Under the pieces are notes generated by a model. It was given only the letters and a program-made list of their open reading frames with translations, ran no database searches and was not told where the DNA came from. From Actinomucor elegans (Eukaryota; Mucoromycota; Mucoromycetes; Mucorales; Mucoraceae): 64,000 bases of DNA. A program made the translations under genes and the position numbers. Of this stretch, positions 50,749-60,262 are shown piece after piece (the stretch's first letter is position 1; each line of letters begins with the position of its first letter). The DNA is taken from positions 1,674,001 through 1,738,000 of the forward strand of contig JAMSLZ010000001.1 in the NCBI GenBank assembly GCA_026027325.1, given 5' to 3'.

Positions 50749-53397
50749 TGTTTCTGTTTTACGCAAGAAATTTTCAGTAAAAAAGAGAAAGAAAGAAACG
50801 CACAAGCCTATCCAAAACTAGATTATACTTCTTGAATATAGTTTAAGGAGGAATAACCCAATTCTTTTATATGCGTGCCAGGCAAGGAGTTGTTATTACA
50901 ATAACGTACCAGACCGTTCTTACCATATGAACTCTAGGTAGCGTTAGGTTGCGTACAGTTATGCAATTTTCGTCCCATCTACTAAGCTGGTTCTTGTTTA
51001 AATATGCGATAATAGCTATTTTATCAGATTATATGTGTTGTCTTGATGAATAGCGTAATTATTGGATAACGCAAATATCGCATATTTATATTATGAATAA
51101 ACACATTTGGACAGTGGCTGCAAAATATCGGTGATTGGATTAATTGAGTCAAGGCCAACAATGCCTCATTTGCGAGCCCAATATCCTTTCGCGCAACGTT
51201 GGAAAGCTGATATGTTGCTAATCTAAATCATTTCGATTTGATTGAGTGCAGGTTTTTTCGAATTATCTAAAGATTATTCTTGGAATCAAGTTGATACGGT
51301 CTAACTACTAATAGCTTGTAACAAGAACCATAATTATTGAAGCTAGCTGACGCGTTTGACCCTTAAGTCAAAACTTTCCTTTGTATAGTCTTGGTCTGGA
51401 TACAGGTTTACAAGGATTTCAATCCCCGGAAACGTTATACGCTATCGTCTGGATAGCTGTTGATAGTATCGTTGGTAAAAGTTGGCACCCCTCATAATAA
51501 TATCTGGAACTATCTTTTAATTGTTTTTGTTCATCACATCTCGAAAGATAAAGCATTAATAGAAACATCAATATATACTTGAAATTGCAAAGGGCAGACT
51601 TTTTACTGCATGTCATATTTCTAAAGTACTTTTATACCTTCAAACAAATGATATGAAGGCATGTTACTATTATTATCAAGCAATTCTCTCTCTCTCTTTT
51701 GGTTTGTCAGCGTAGAATAAAGTATGGCAAGATCCGCATTAAGAGAAAAAATCAACCAATTTCATTCAATTTCATTGAGCTCCATGCTCGTTTTCGTTTT
51801 TCCATAAAGTTCATTGATGTTCATTGAGTTCAATTCATCAGCGAAATTCATACAAATAAATTTATAAATGAATCTTTTTTATGAATCTCGATATAATTGT
51901 AAGAAATTTTGATATTGGAAAATATCAAGCTTCATGTAATTTTTTGATGCATATTTTTTTTTACATGATCTCTATGATATAATAAAATTTGCATCAAATT
52001 CAATGGTTTTCATGGATTTTTCGTAATTGACTCCTACAGAGGCTACTACTGTTGTAAAAATGTATAAATAGCACTATAAGAATATAGAAAGGTAAAAATA
52101 ATTCTTAGTTAACTGAACTTCTTCTGGATATAAAATTAGGCTCTATATATATTATTGGATATATAACTAGTAATATACAAGAGCCTCGGATGTAGAACTA
52201 TACTGTTTGTAGTATGGTTATTGAGATATATTTGTTAGTAGATTATATATTATGATGATTGTGTTTTTAAGACAGAACTTATATTACTACGTGCAAAGAT
52301 CTAGTCCAACACAGTTGTGAATACGGGTAAGTAGAAATAAAAGACAGATATAATTTTATAATTATAAGTATGTTGCATTCGACCTACTATTTTCTAGCAT
52401 CGACGCAATGGTAAGGAATCATCGAAACTGTTTATTCTTTTATATTTGTATTCTGAATTATATCCTTCGTCTTTAGTATCAGATATAACAATGTATAATG
52501 TTGTAAACGCTCAGGATTATATCAATAAGAGGATACTGTATAGAGATAAGATCATATGGATACCCTTCTTGTGGATAGCCATAGACGAATTAAAGTATTA
52601 TTACCCAAAACCATATTGCAAATAACTGTATTTGGTTTTGTCAAAGATCTTCATTTATATCTAACACAGAGCAAGTAGACAATAACTGATGAACATTACT
52701 GTCATATACATCCTTATATTCATAGGCTATAAACACGATTTGTCTCAATTAGAACTATTTAACACTTCGTAACTGATTGATCAGTCAAACAGTGTTTCAC
52801 TAATCAAATTGTTGTGAAGAAGGGGGGGTAGATAAAAGCTATAGAGAGATAGGAAATACTTTTAAAACTGCTGGTAGTTTTTATTAGCAGATCAAGAATT
52901 GATTAACTAGTCCAAAGGTGATAAAACGCATCTCCTATATACTTTTTTACGGTCAGTGCTTGATTCTAAATTCATATTACGATTTGCCAGGAACAAGGTT
53001 GAACTGCGTATAATGAAGACCAGGGATAACAACCAAATGAGTGGACCAAGGTTAGCGGCGAGGATTGTCGGGATCATTATATGTAAAGGTAATAGTATTG
53101 AATGCATATTTGGTGTGAGAGCTAGTATTTATCAATTAGCGTCTACTTGCTCAGTGTGAGATACAGTGAGGAACAAAAACAATTGGATGTTTCACGATTC
53201 CGTACTCTTTTCTCCGCACGTGAAGCTACAGGCAGTGCTTTTATTCGAACAAACTTATATGGTATTAAAACACAAATAAAGAACTACTAGGCAGTACTAA
53301 AATAGTAATTTGAAACTTGTTTATGCATCCGATCACTTTTGTCCCTGCCAAATGAAATTTATTGAGATGTTCGTAATTAGTTGGGTACGTGTTTAAT
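50749..53397. other. Gene-poor, AT-rich interval with short open frames
   Basis: Contains the tetraspanin promoter and about 2 kb of AT-rich, repeat-like DNA, including repeated TTCATTGA / TTCATTCAATTTCATTG patches at about 51757-51840. A minus frame at 52907-53107 encodes a hydrophobic stretch (NLGPLIWLLSLVFIIRSS) but overlaps an equally open plus frame and cannot be supported. Confidence 0.4.
51419..51616 (-). CDS. Hypothetical small protein with signal-like N-terminus
   Basis: An ATG-initiated frame of 65 residues opens MTCSKKSALCNFKYILMFLL followed by MLYLSRC, a basic then hydrophobic start that could be a signal peptide or anchor. The remainder has a YYYEGC motif and ends YNVSGD. No family is recognised and no neighbours support it. 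It may be chance in AT-rich DNA. Confidence 0.2.
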   Translation of the reverse strand: MTCSKKSALCNFKYILMFLLMLYLSRCDEQKQLKDSSRYYYEGCQLLPTILSTAIQTIAYNVSGD

Positions 53398-53570
53398 TAA
53401 CGAGACAGAAAACAAGAGAAATATTTATTTTACCACTGCCAGCCTTCCGTTATTAATGGGCTGGGCAGCGGTTACATAGAATAAATATAACTAGTCACGA
53501 TTACACAAGTTCAACTATTCAGGTACACTTCTATCACTATTCTATGTAAAGTAGTTATGTCCACTACAAC
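53398..53570 (-). repeat. LTR-like repeat, copy 1
   Basis: This segment (read on plus: AATTAACGAGACAGAAAA ... TATGTCCACTACAAC) aligns by eye with 57852-58006 in the same orientation at roughly two-thirds identity. Read on minus it begins TGTTGTAGTGGACATAAC, a typical Ty3/gypsy LTR opening. It abuts the truncated reverse-transcriptase fragment, so it may be the 3' LTR of that element or a solo LTR. Confidence 0.5.
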
Positions 53571-53576
53571 AGAGAC

Positions 53577-54801
53577 TCATAAATTTACGGATTTCTTGGA
53601 AAATTTGAGGCACAGGTTAAGAGGCAATGGCGCCCACCTTTTTTTTTTTGACAGCTTTGTACCTTGACCCGCAACAATATCATGACCCAAAAACGTGATT
53701 TCCGTACGATTAAACTTGCATTTTACTCGAGATACCACTAGACCAGCATTTTCCAGCTTTTTGAATACCATGTGCAGGTTTTTTTTGTGTAATTCAATAT
53801 CATTACCCTTTGTATAAATGAGACAATCATCGATATAACAAATTACAAAATCACCAATATATTCTTTGAGTACATCATTCATTAAAAACATCCGCCTTGC
53901 TCCAGAGTTTTTCAACCCCATCGCCATGACAGACCAAGAAAATTGTCCATATCTAGTATTTATGGCACTTTTGAGAGAATCCGATGGAGACAATTGTTGC
54001 TACCAAAAGCTACTGGTCAGATCAATAGAACTCATAAAAGTAACACCATGTAATTGTTCTAAACATTCATCAATACGAGGCAAAGGTACACGCTGTGCAA
54101 TCGTTTTAACATTCAAAGCACGGTAATCACAAACCATATGGAGAGAACCATTAGGTTCTTGACAAATAATATTAGACTACCCCATTCAGATACACAAGGG
54201 TCAATAAAGCCTTTTACTCAATAATTCGTCTAGTTGCTTTCTCAACTCCTTCAATTCCAATAGAGACATACGATAAGGAGTCTTTGAGATATGTTTAGTA
54301 CCCGGCTCCAATTCAATCATATCACCATCTGTTCTACAAAGAGGAGGCAACGTATCTAAAGTGCCCTTAAATACATCAGGATAAGCTTTAGCAAATTTAT
54401 CACATGATTGTTCTTTTTCTTTTTCTTAATCAGATAACACCAGATCCACATTATTCAAATCAAGTAAGTTATGTAATTCCTTTGCTGAGACCAGAAAACA
54501 CTCTTCTATTTGCTGTTTCTTCAACAACTTTTTCAAATTGCCTTGCAGTAATGACAAAGTCACAGTCATCAACATCATCATCAATACCTTCAGAACCATC
54601 GATTTTATCATTGGTACCCATCATGGTACCCTCAGACCCTTTAGGATCCAGAACCTCAGTGGCCATAGTATTCTGAACATTCACGTCATTTTCTGTTTTC
54701 CACTCTTTCTGCTTAGGCTGAATTATAGTAACATTTCCATTAGGAAGCTTAATTGACCAAGAGCTACGGAACCAATCCGGAATAGGTTGTACCTGACGCA
54801 A
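53577..54801 (-). pseudogene. Pol remnant: protease-RT linker and reverse transcriptase
   Basis: The RT part shows NTRYGQFSWSVMAMGLKNSG, the catalytic box as YIDDCLIY, and EITFLGHDIV, clear Ty3-type RT motifs 3-7. Upstream, PNGSLHMVCDYRALN and SSIDLTSSFW are readable in frame; a TAG follows SSFW, and other stops interrupt the region at about 54195-54230. The linker (54801-54430) is acidic (DDDVDDCDFVITARQFEK). RNase H and integrase are missing. Non-functional. Confidence 0.85.
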
Positions 54802-54982
54802 CCAAGCATTTTATCCAAAATCAGATCAAACTTTATATCAAACACATAGGCTTCCATATCATCTTGATAATTACCCAATTACAAAGTAAAAGTAGCAATA
54901 GAAGATATCTCCGATTGCTGACCATTAGCAGTTCCAACTGCTTGACCTTTGACAGTTCGCAATCGTGTGACGGAAGACGATA

Positions 54983-56175
54983 TCAATTTAGGGGGCTAAT
55001 GTAATTTGCAGATGTTCCAGAATCAATCAACACAGAACAAGTAGAACCATTTACCAAAGCACGATACAAAGGCAGTTTGGTATCAGTTTCACCAGCATTT
55101 AATATAAACTGAACATCCTTTTGAATCATATTATCATCAATTAATAGAGAATCTACATAGGACTTGGAAGTAGGCAAAGCACAATACAAATAAGAGGAAT
55201 AGTCCACAATTTTATTTTCAACTTCATCATAACTATCATTATTTTCGCCATCCTCCATATAATTTAATTGGGAACGCTTCTCCAAAGGACAGTCTCCCTG
55301 ATAGTGTCCAAAATCTTCACAGTTATAGCATTGAACTGCCGCACGAGAAGAACTACCAGAACTACCACCTCTTGTACCACGATGTAGATGGCTACCACGA
55401 CTATCACGACCACGAAAACCACTTCGTCCACGAAAACTACCACTCGAACTAAAAGATTTCATCATGCTGAACAATTCTCTACGTTCGGCAGCGGATAAAT
55501 CCATGGGATCATCAACCTGGTAATCAGAGACCGCAGAAAAACCACGAGAAATGGGGACAGTATCCAAACGATTACCCCCATAGGTGTGTGCCGCACGGAT
55601 TGTATCAGATAATGTAGGCCCTTCCATAAAGATATTATCTTTGATATGTATACGAGCCTTCTAAGACCTTTCAAACCTGCCAAAAACCTGTTCACAGGTT
55701 CCTCATCCGTCATTTTTGGAATACTGAGCTTGATAATTATAAATTCCTGCACATACTGTGCAATAGTAGAGGATCGCTTGAGGTTGTGTATCTTGTCTCT
55801 TGTAACTGAGATTGAGTTCTCTGACTTGAAATGTGCCCGTAATTCCATTTTGAAGTGTAACCAATCATTAGGAGCAACCTTCAACAGGCGTAAATTATGG
55901 TACCACACTTTGGCTGCACCTGTCAATAAGGTAACACCTAATTTAGTTGTCTTCTTCTTAGATGTAAATCCCTTGAGCGATGAATAATCCTCAATGGACT
56001 GGATTCACGATTCAATAGCATGGGGTTCCCTGAATCCATCATACTTTTTGGGTCTTTCGATAAATTCCAGTTCATCATTTTTGTTTGTTTTAGAAAGGAT
56101 AACTTCCTTCAAGATTTCAGCAATTTTAAGAATGTTACTGTTATCAGCAGCTGAATTTCCTTCTTGTGTAGACAT
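54983..56175 (-). pseudogene. Gag, CCHC zinc knuckle and aspartic protease remnant (copy A)
   Basis: Gag core: AAKVWYHNLRLLKVAPNDWL and STIAQYVQEFIIIKLSIPKM. The RGG-rich tail precedes a CX2CX4HX4C knuckle, CYNCEDFGHYQGDCP. The retropepsin active site reads VLIDSGTSANYIS. Frames are shifted between the gag N-terminus (to 56005), the core (55926-55462) and the knuckle/protease (55627-54983), so at least two frameshifts have occurred. Confidence 0.85.
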
Positions 56176-56526
56176 ATTGTTGTTGTTGCTGTTGTTTATT
56201 TTGTTGACTTTTAATGATCCAAAGAATCTTATTGCAATTTCAGTTGCTAATTTGTTCTCTTGGTATTGTTGATTAAACTGACTGCTTACAATTCTTCTTA
56301 AATTATTGTTATAATAATTAATGTTTTCTTGATTCTTTAGTAATTTGGTAACTCTTTCTTCTATTTCAAAATAGTTCTTCTTTTTCTGTATTGTTTCTTC
56401 TGATAGTATATTCATCCACGATGCAATATACAATTTAAATAAATTAAAATGATTAATTGGTTCTGATGCTACGAAATGTCGTGTGCAGAGATATATGTTT
56501 TAGAGCAGATTCCAATAAGCTTATAC

Positions 56527-56718
56527 AAAAGATTACGCACAAATTTGTGTGTACCTGATACCTGACAACATTATAAAAAATAATAAATAAAACTTTTAAC
56601 ATGAAAAAAGTGTAAAAGTTTTATTAATCAAAAATTTCCCCAACGGGGAGTCGAACCCCGGCCGTATCGGTGAAAGCGATAAATCCTAGCCGTTGGACCA
56701 TTGAGGAGGAGATATTTT
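56527..56718 (-). repeat. 192-bp near-identical tRNA-leader block, copy A (inverted)
   Basis: This block contains the tRNA-Glu gene and about 110 bp downstream. Its reverse complement matches 60071-60262 with one mismatch by my reading. The downstream part has a hairpin (AATAAAACTTTTA paired with TAAAAGTTTTATT) and then TGTTGTCAGGTATCAGG, a possible LTR start. Confidence 0.85.
56636..56707 (-). tRNA. trnE-UUC: tRNA-Glu (UUC)
   Basis: 72 nt fold into a full cloverleaf: acceptor TCCTCAA with TTGGGGA (one G-U), D stem GTCC/GGAT, anticodon stem TATCG/CGATA around CTTTCAC (anticodon TTC), T arm CGGGG-TTCGACT-CCCCG, discriminator A. The internal A box TGGTCCAACGG and B box GGTTCGACTCC are intact, and a T5 run follows directly as Pol III terminator. 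No intron. It lies just upstream of retroelement copy A. Confidence 0.95.
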
Positions 56719-56789
56719 GTTGCATGTTGCATTTGGTTATTACCGCTTTTTCATTCACAATTTCCACTGCAAATTTTATCTGATTTTAC

Positions 56790-56860
56790 AGTACTTTTAC
56801 AGGTTGTAGAACTAGGAGTTCTACAGTTGTAGAATTAGTAGTTTTACAGGTTTTATTTTT
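56790..56860. repeat. Palindromic half-site repeats related to the 56-bp satellite
   Basis: Copies of GTAGAACTAGGAGTTCTAC and related GTAGAATTAGTAGTTTTAC lie in a row, matching motifs at 59245-59560. The nearby AATCAGATAAAATTTGC (reverse strand, about 56770-56790) also recurs at about 59557-59573, so the inverted duplication extends beyond the tRNA block. Confidence 0.65.
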
Positions 56861-57851
56861 TTGTTGAAATAATGACTATTTTAATCAATAAATGAATAGT
56901 AGCCTTTTTTTTATTATAAAATACTTTTTTTTTCGTCCAGTATGCTATATTGGTTGTCGAGATATCAACAATACCATAATTGATTATGTAAGGAAATTAG
57001 TAACGTCTTGCGTAAATCACCGCTTTAATTCTCAGTGCCACTTAGCCCTTAAAACTTGTATATTTAAGAGGGGTTTAAAATATTTTTATTCTTTTTGATC
57101 CGCTGTGTAGGATTAATACTCTGAATGAGGAGCTATACATAACGCAATTTGATACCACTTAGTTAATGAAAAAATATATACATTGGTTACTTTTGATTTA
57201 AATAAATGCTTCAATATATATACTGTTATTTATTTTGAATACAATTAACTGGAGCCAATTGCGACATTTGAATGAAATTAAGAGAGATTTAGAAATCATT
57301 AGACCTTATTTCACATTTAGTGTATGCAATCTACTGTCTTCCGTAAAAGTATAAAATACTGGTTACTATTGACATAAATAACGTTTTATTAAGCTCCACA
57401 GTTCATTTCAAACATACATTGCAGATCAGATGCGACATTTGAATGAGATGCATTGAGATGTTCAAAATGAATTTTTTTTTCCAAAGGGCATATTTTTAGC
57501 GCCTAATGGGGTTCTACTGTCTTTATTTTTTCGAAAAATAAAAGCCTATTCTAGAGTCATTGTTTATAACCTAGTTTTATTTCATATAGTTGTTTAGAGA
57601 ATAAATTTGTAGTTTTTTGTAATTTTTTATAGTTTTAAATTAACAATTTGAAAAATAAAATAAAACACGCATAAACGCCTAATTAAAATGAATTCTACCG
57701 TTCAAAAAGACCATATCGAGTGATGTACAGACCGTTTGATAGGGAAGTGAGTTTTTACATTTATTATTGAGCTTATTTGGTAATGTTAACAATTTTATAT
57801 AATGTTTGAGAGATACTTCCTTATTAAATATTTATCAACTAAAATAATAAT
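56861..57851. other. AT-rich, no gene
   Basis: No supported coding frame. Contains GCGACATTTGAATGA twice (about 57262 and 57433), once as part of the dispersed 14-mer. Confidence 0.4.
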
Positions 57852-58006
57852 TAACGAGGCAGAAAATCGAGATACTTATTCTCCTACTGCTAGTCTTTTA
57901 TTATTAATAATAGGCTGTACAGTAGTTTCACTATAAAATTGAACGAATAGCTCTAACTGCACTTCTATCACAGCTCTCTATATGAATAATTATGCCCGCT
58001 ACAATG
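57852..58006 (-). repeat. LTR-like repeat, copy 2
   Basis: Diverged relative of 53398-53570 in the same orientation (shared AATTAACGAG.CAGAAAA, CTACTGC-type core, CACTTCTATCAC, ATGCCCGCTACAA). See copy 1. Confidence 0.5.
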
Positions 58007-58231
58007 TTTTGATTCAAACCTCTGCATTATCAATGGGTTATAAAACTCCTCCAATGGTTTCATATTGCTTTATTTAAGAATGTACACTTTCTTGTTTCTC
58101 TCGTTTTTTCTCTTTCTTTTGTTTTTTCATTTAATTCATTAAAGGTAAGTTATTATGATATAACCCATTGCTTGAGTAGTATATTCATCACTATATTATT
58201 TGATCTACTCATCATAGTTTGAACCAAACAT
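58004..58231. repeat. Imperfect palindromic element
   Basis: The ends ATGTTTTGATTCAAAC (58004) and GTTTGAACCAAACAT (to 58231) are imperfect inverted repeats, and inside them ATCAATGGGTTATA (about 58029) pairs with TATAACCCATTGCT (about 58159). This may be a small MITE. No clear target duplication. Confidence 0.4.
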
Positions 58232-59218
58232 GCTGCTTCTCAAAATATAAATTAATATAAAATATATGTATTAGTTTAAGGTATTATTGCATATTGCGGT
58301 AAAAATTGAATAAAAAGCGAGTGAATCAGTTAGAACCGTTTTATGGGGTTTTATTGATTCAAAGTGAGTTAAGTTTTTCTATCTAGCTTGTATCTCTTGT
58401 ATTTATACTTCCAAAGAAATGGTCTCTTAGTAACAATCAAAGGTCTTTTTAATCTATGTTCATTCTTCATTAATTGTATTTTCAGCGGTGATTCAAAACT
58501 CCCTCTTTTGATGGATAGTTATTAAATGAATCCCGTCTTTTTAATATAATGTAGAATGTTATATGTGGATTTCACCACACATATATATAAAAAAAGAGCG
58601 CATTTGTTTAATCGAAATACATACTAATATTACAAGATTACTTAGGAAATAGCAGATCTTTATTTAGGGAATGATCTTTTTCTTTCTTTCTAGCAATTAA
58701 GGTAGAATAAGTGTCAGGTAAGAGATAAAATACCAGTTAACTTTTCTTTCATTTTCATTGATAAGTATTCTCATTATCGTTTATTATTATATTAGTTTGC
58801 CTCAGCATGCGCTTCTCAGGTTTACCGCTCAATTTTTAGGTATCTGATATGCATATATCAAGGCTAGACTAAGTAGCAACTCTTGTTGGTCTTAGTTTTT
58901 CGCATTAAACAGATAAGCAGGTAGTCATATAGAACCGTATTGTTATTTATTTAGAGTAGATTAAGCAATACTGTAATGATGCCGTATTACACTACTTTTG
59001 AAACATGTAGTTTCTTTTGACATTTTAATAAAAGAAACAAACCTTAAAATTAAAACATTACTAAATGTTATCATGCAGTTTGTAAAAAATCTGCATTAAA
59101 CGGTCTGAAAAAGTGATGATGATAGCTGCATTACAGATGAATTTAATGCCATGATCCACCAATAAGAAACAAATAATTGTGCCATGATTCTATACTAAAG
59201 TGATTTCAAAGTTGTGAA
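58232..59218. other. AT-rich, no gene
   Basis: No coding frame is supported. TATTGCGGTAAAAATTG near 58293-58309 recurs in inverted form (TTTTACCGCAATAT) just after the end of retroelement copy B at about 61587, suggesting a shared element edge. Confidence 0.4.
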
Positions 59219-59424
59219 AGCAGGAGATTAAGGTGGGGTAAAAACTGTAAAACTCGTAGTTATACAACTGTAAAATCAGGAGATTAAGGTGGGATAAAAA
59301 CTGTAAAACTCGTAGTTCTACAACTGTAAAACCAGGAGATTAAGGTGGGGTAAAAACTGTAAAACTCGTAGTTCTACAACTGTAAAACCAGGAGATTAAG
59401 GTGGGGTAAAAACTGTAAAACTAC
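59219..59424. repeat. Tandem repeat, 56-bp period
   Basis: The unit starts CTGTAAAACTCGTAGTT, continues CTACAACTGTAAAACCAGG and ends GTGGGGTAAAAA. Full units begin at 59245, 59301 and 59357, a partial unit precedes and another follows at 59413. Units differ at only a few positions. Within each, CTGTAAAAC occurs twice, so the unit itself may come from two half-units. Confidence 0.9.
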
Positions 59425-59576
59425 GAGTTTTACAGTAATTCTACAACTGTAGAACATACCAAATTCTTAGTTGTAGAACTAGGAGTTTTACATATGTAGA
59501 ATCACTTTGAAAACACTGTAAAACTACTAGTTTCACAGTAATTCTACATATGTTTAATCAGATAAAATTTGCAGTG
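59425..59576. repeat. Palindromic CTGTAAAACT / GTAGAACT repeat cluster
   Basis: After the tandem array the same half-sites occur in inverted orientation: AACTACGAGTTTTACAG, TTGTAGAACTAGGAGTTTTAC, CTGTAAAACTACTAGTTTCA. They relate to 56790-56860 on the other side of the locus. Confidence 0.65.
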
Positions 59577-59578
59577 TA

Positions 59579-60026
59579 TCACGTGATAAGTCTCCTCTGA
59601 TTGGATTCGGTGATTAAAAGTGCATACATCATCATCAAGAGCTGAGGTTGGCAAGATTAAATGAAGCACCGATCGAAAAATCCAAAAATCTCAAAAAGGA
59701 ACATTTTGTACAAGAGGAATCAGGATACCAATTTTCGTTACCCTGATCCGAAGAACCATCATCTCTCCACTTTTTAACTATTTTCCCATTGATATTTTCT
59801 ATCTTGTTGCTATCAATTGTAATGAAAGATTTATTTTTATATTATATTTTACCCATCACTTATAAGAAAAACATATAAATATCCAATAATTGATATCCTG
59901 ATTCCTCTTTTTTGAGATTATTGGATTTTCGATCGGTGCTTCATTTAATCTTGCCAACCTCAGCTCTTGATGATGATGTATGCACTTTTAATCACCGAAT
60001 CCAATCAGAGGAGACTTATCACGTGA
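59579..60026. mobile_element. MITE with long terminal inverted repeats and TCACGTGA ends
   Basis: The left arm TCACGTGATAAGTCTCCTCT (from 59579) and the right arm, its reverse complement ending at 60026, match over more than 100 bp with almost no differences; a 14-bp insertion lies in the inner left arm. TA dinucleotides flank both ends (59577-59578 and 60027-60028). The centre, about 59733-59890, has no gene. It has split sequence that is continuous in the other half of the inverted locus (GATAAAATTTGCAGTG ...), so it inserted after that duplication. Confidence 0.85.
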
Positions 60027-60070
60027 TATAAATTAAAAAATATATTTTGAATATTATCTTTAAAATCATT

Positions 60071-60262
60071 AAAATATCTCCTCCTCAATGGTCCAACGGC
60101 TAGGATTTATCGCTTTCACCGATACGGCCGGGGTTCGACTCCCCGTTGGGGAAATTTTTGATTAATAAAACTTTTACACTTTTTTCATGCTAAAAGTTTT
60201 ATTTATTATTTTTTATAATGTTGTCAGGTATCAGGTACACACAAATTTGTGCGTAATCTTTT
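60071..60262 (+). repeat. 192-bp near-identical tRNA-leader block, copy B
   Basis: Inverted partner of 56527-56718; by eye one C/T difference in 192 positions. Holds the second tRNA-Glu and the leader hairpin. Confidence 0.85.
60082..60153 (+). tRNA. trnE-UUC: tRNA-Glu (UUC), second copy
   Basis: Sequence identical to the copy at 56636-56707, with the same cloverleaf, anticodon TTC, A and B boxes and a following T5 terminator. It lies 55 bp right of the MITE and 170 bp before the gag ATG of copy B. Confidence 0.95.

Larger units (their letters stand above)
53577..56636 (-). mobile_element. Truncated, mutated Ty3/gypsy-like retrotransposon (copy A)
   Basis: Read on minus, parts occur in the order gag, CCHC knuckle, aspartic protease, reverse transcriptase. 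Gag starts near ATG 56175 (MSTQEGNSAADNSNILKIAE). Frames shift at about 56000, 55460-55630 and 54800, and there is an in-frame TAG inside the RT region. RNase H and integrase are absent; the element stops at about 53577 next to an LTR-like repeat. Order and motifs fit Metaviridae-type (Ty3) elements of fungi; the element cannot be autonomous. The leader between the tRNA-Glu and gag is 460 nt. Confidence 0.85.

Noticed and set aside
52907..53159. Overlapping open frames on both strands
   Set aside because: Both are short, both open, and neither shows family motifs; cannot be separated from chance.
59219..59424. CRISPR array
   Set aside because: Repeats are contiguous 56-bp units with no unique spacers, and the genome is eukaryotic.
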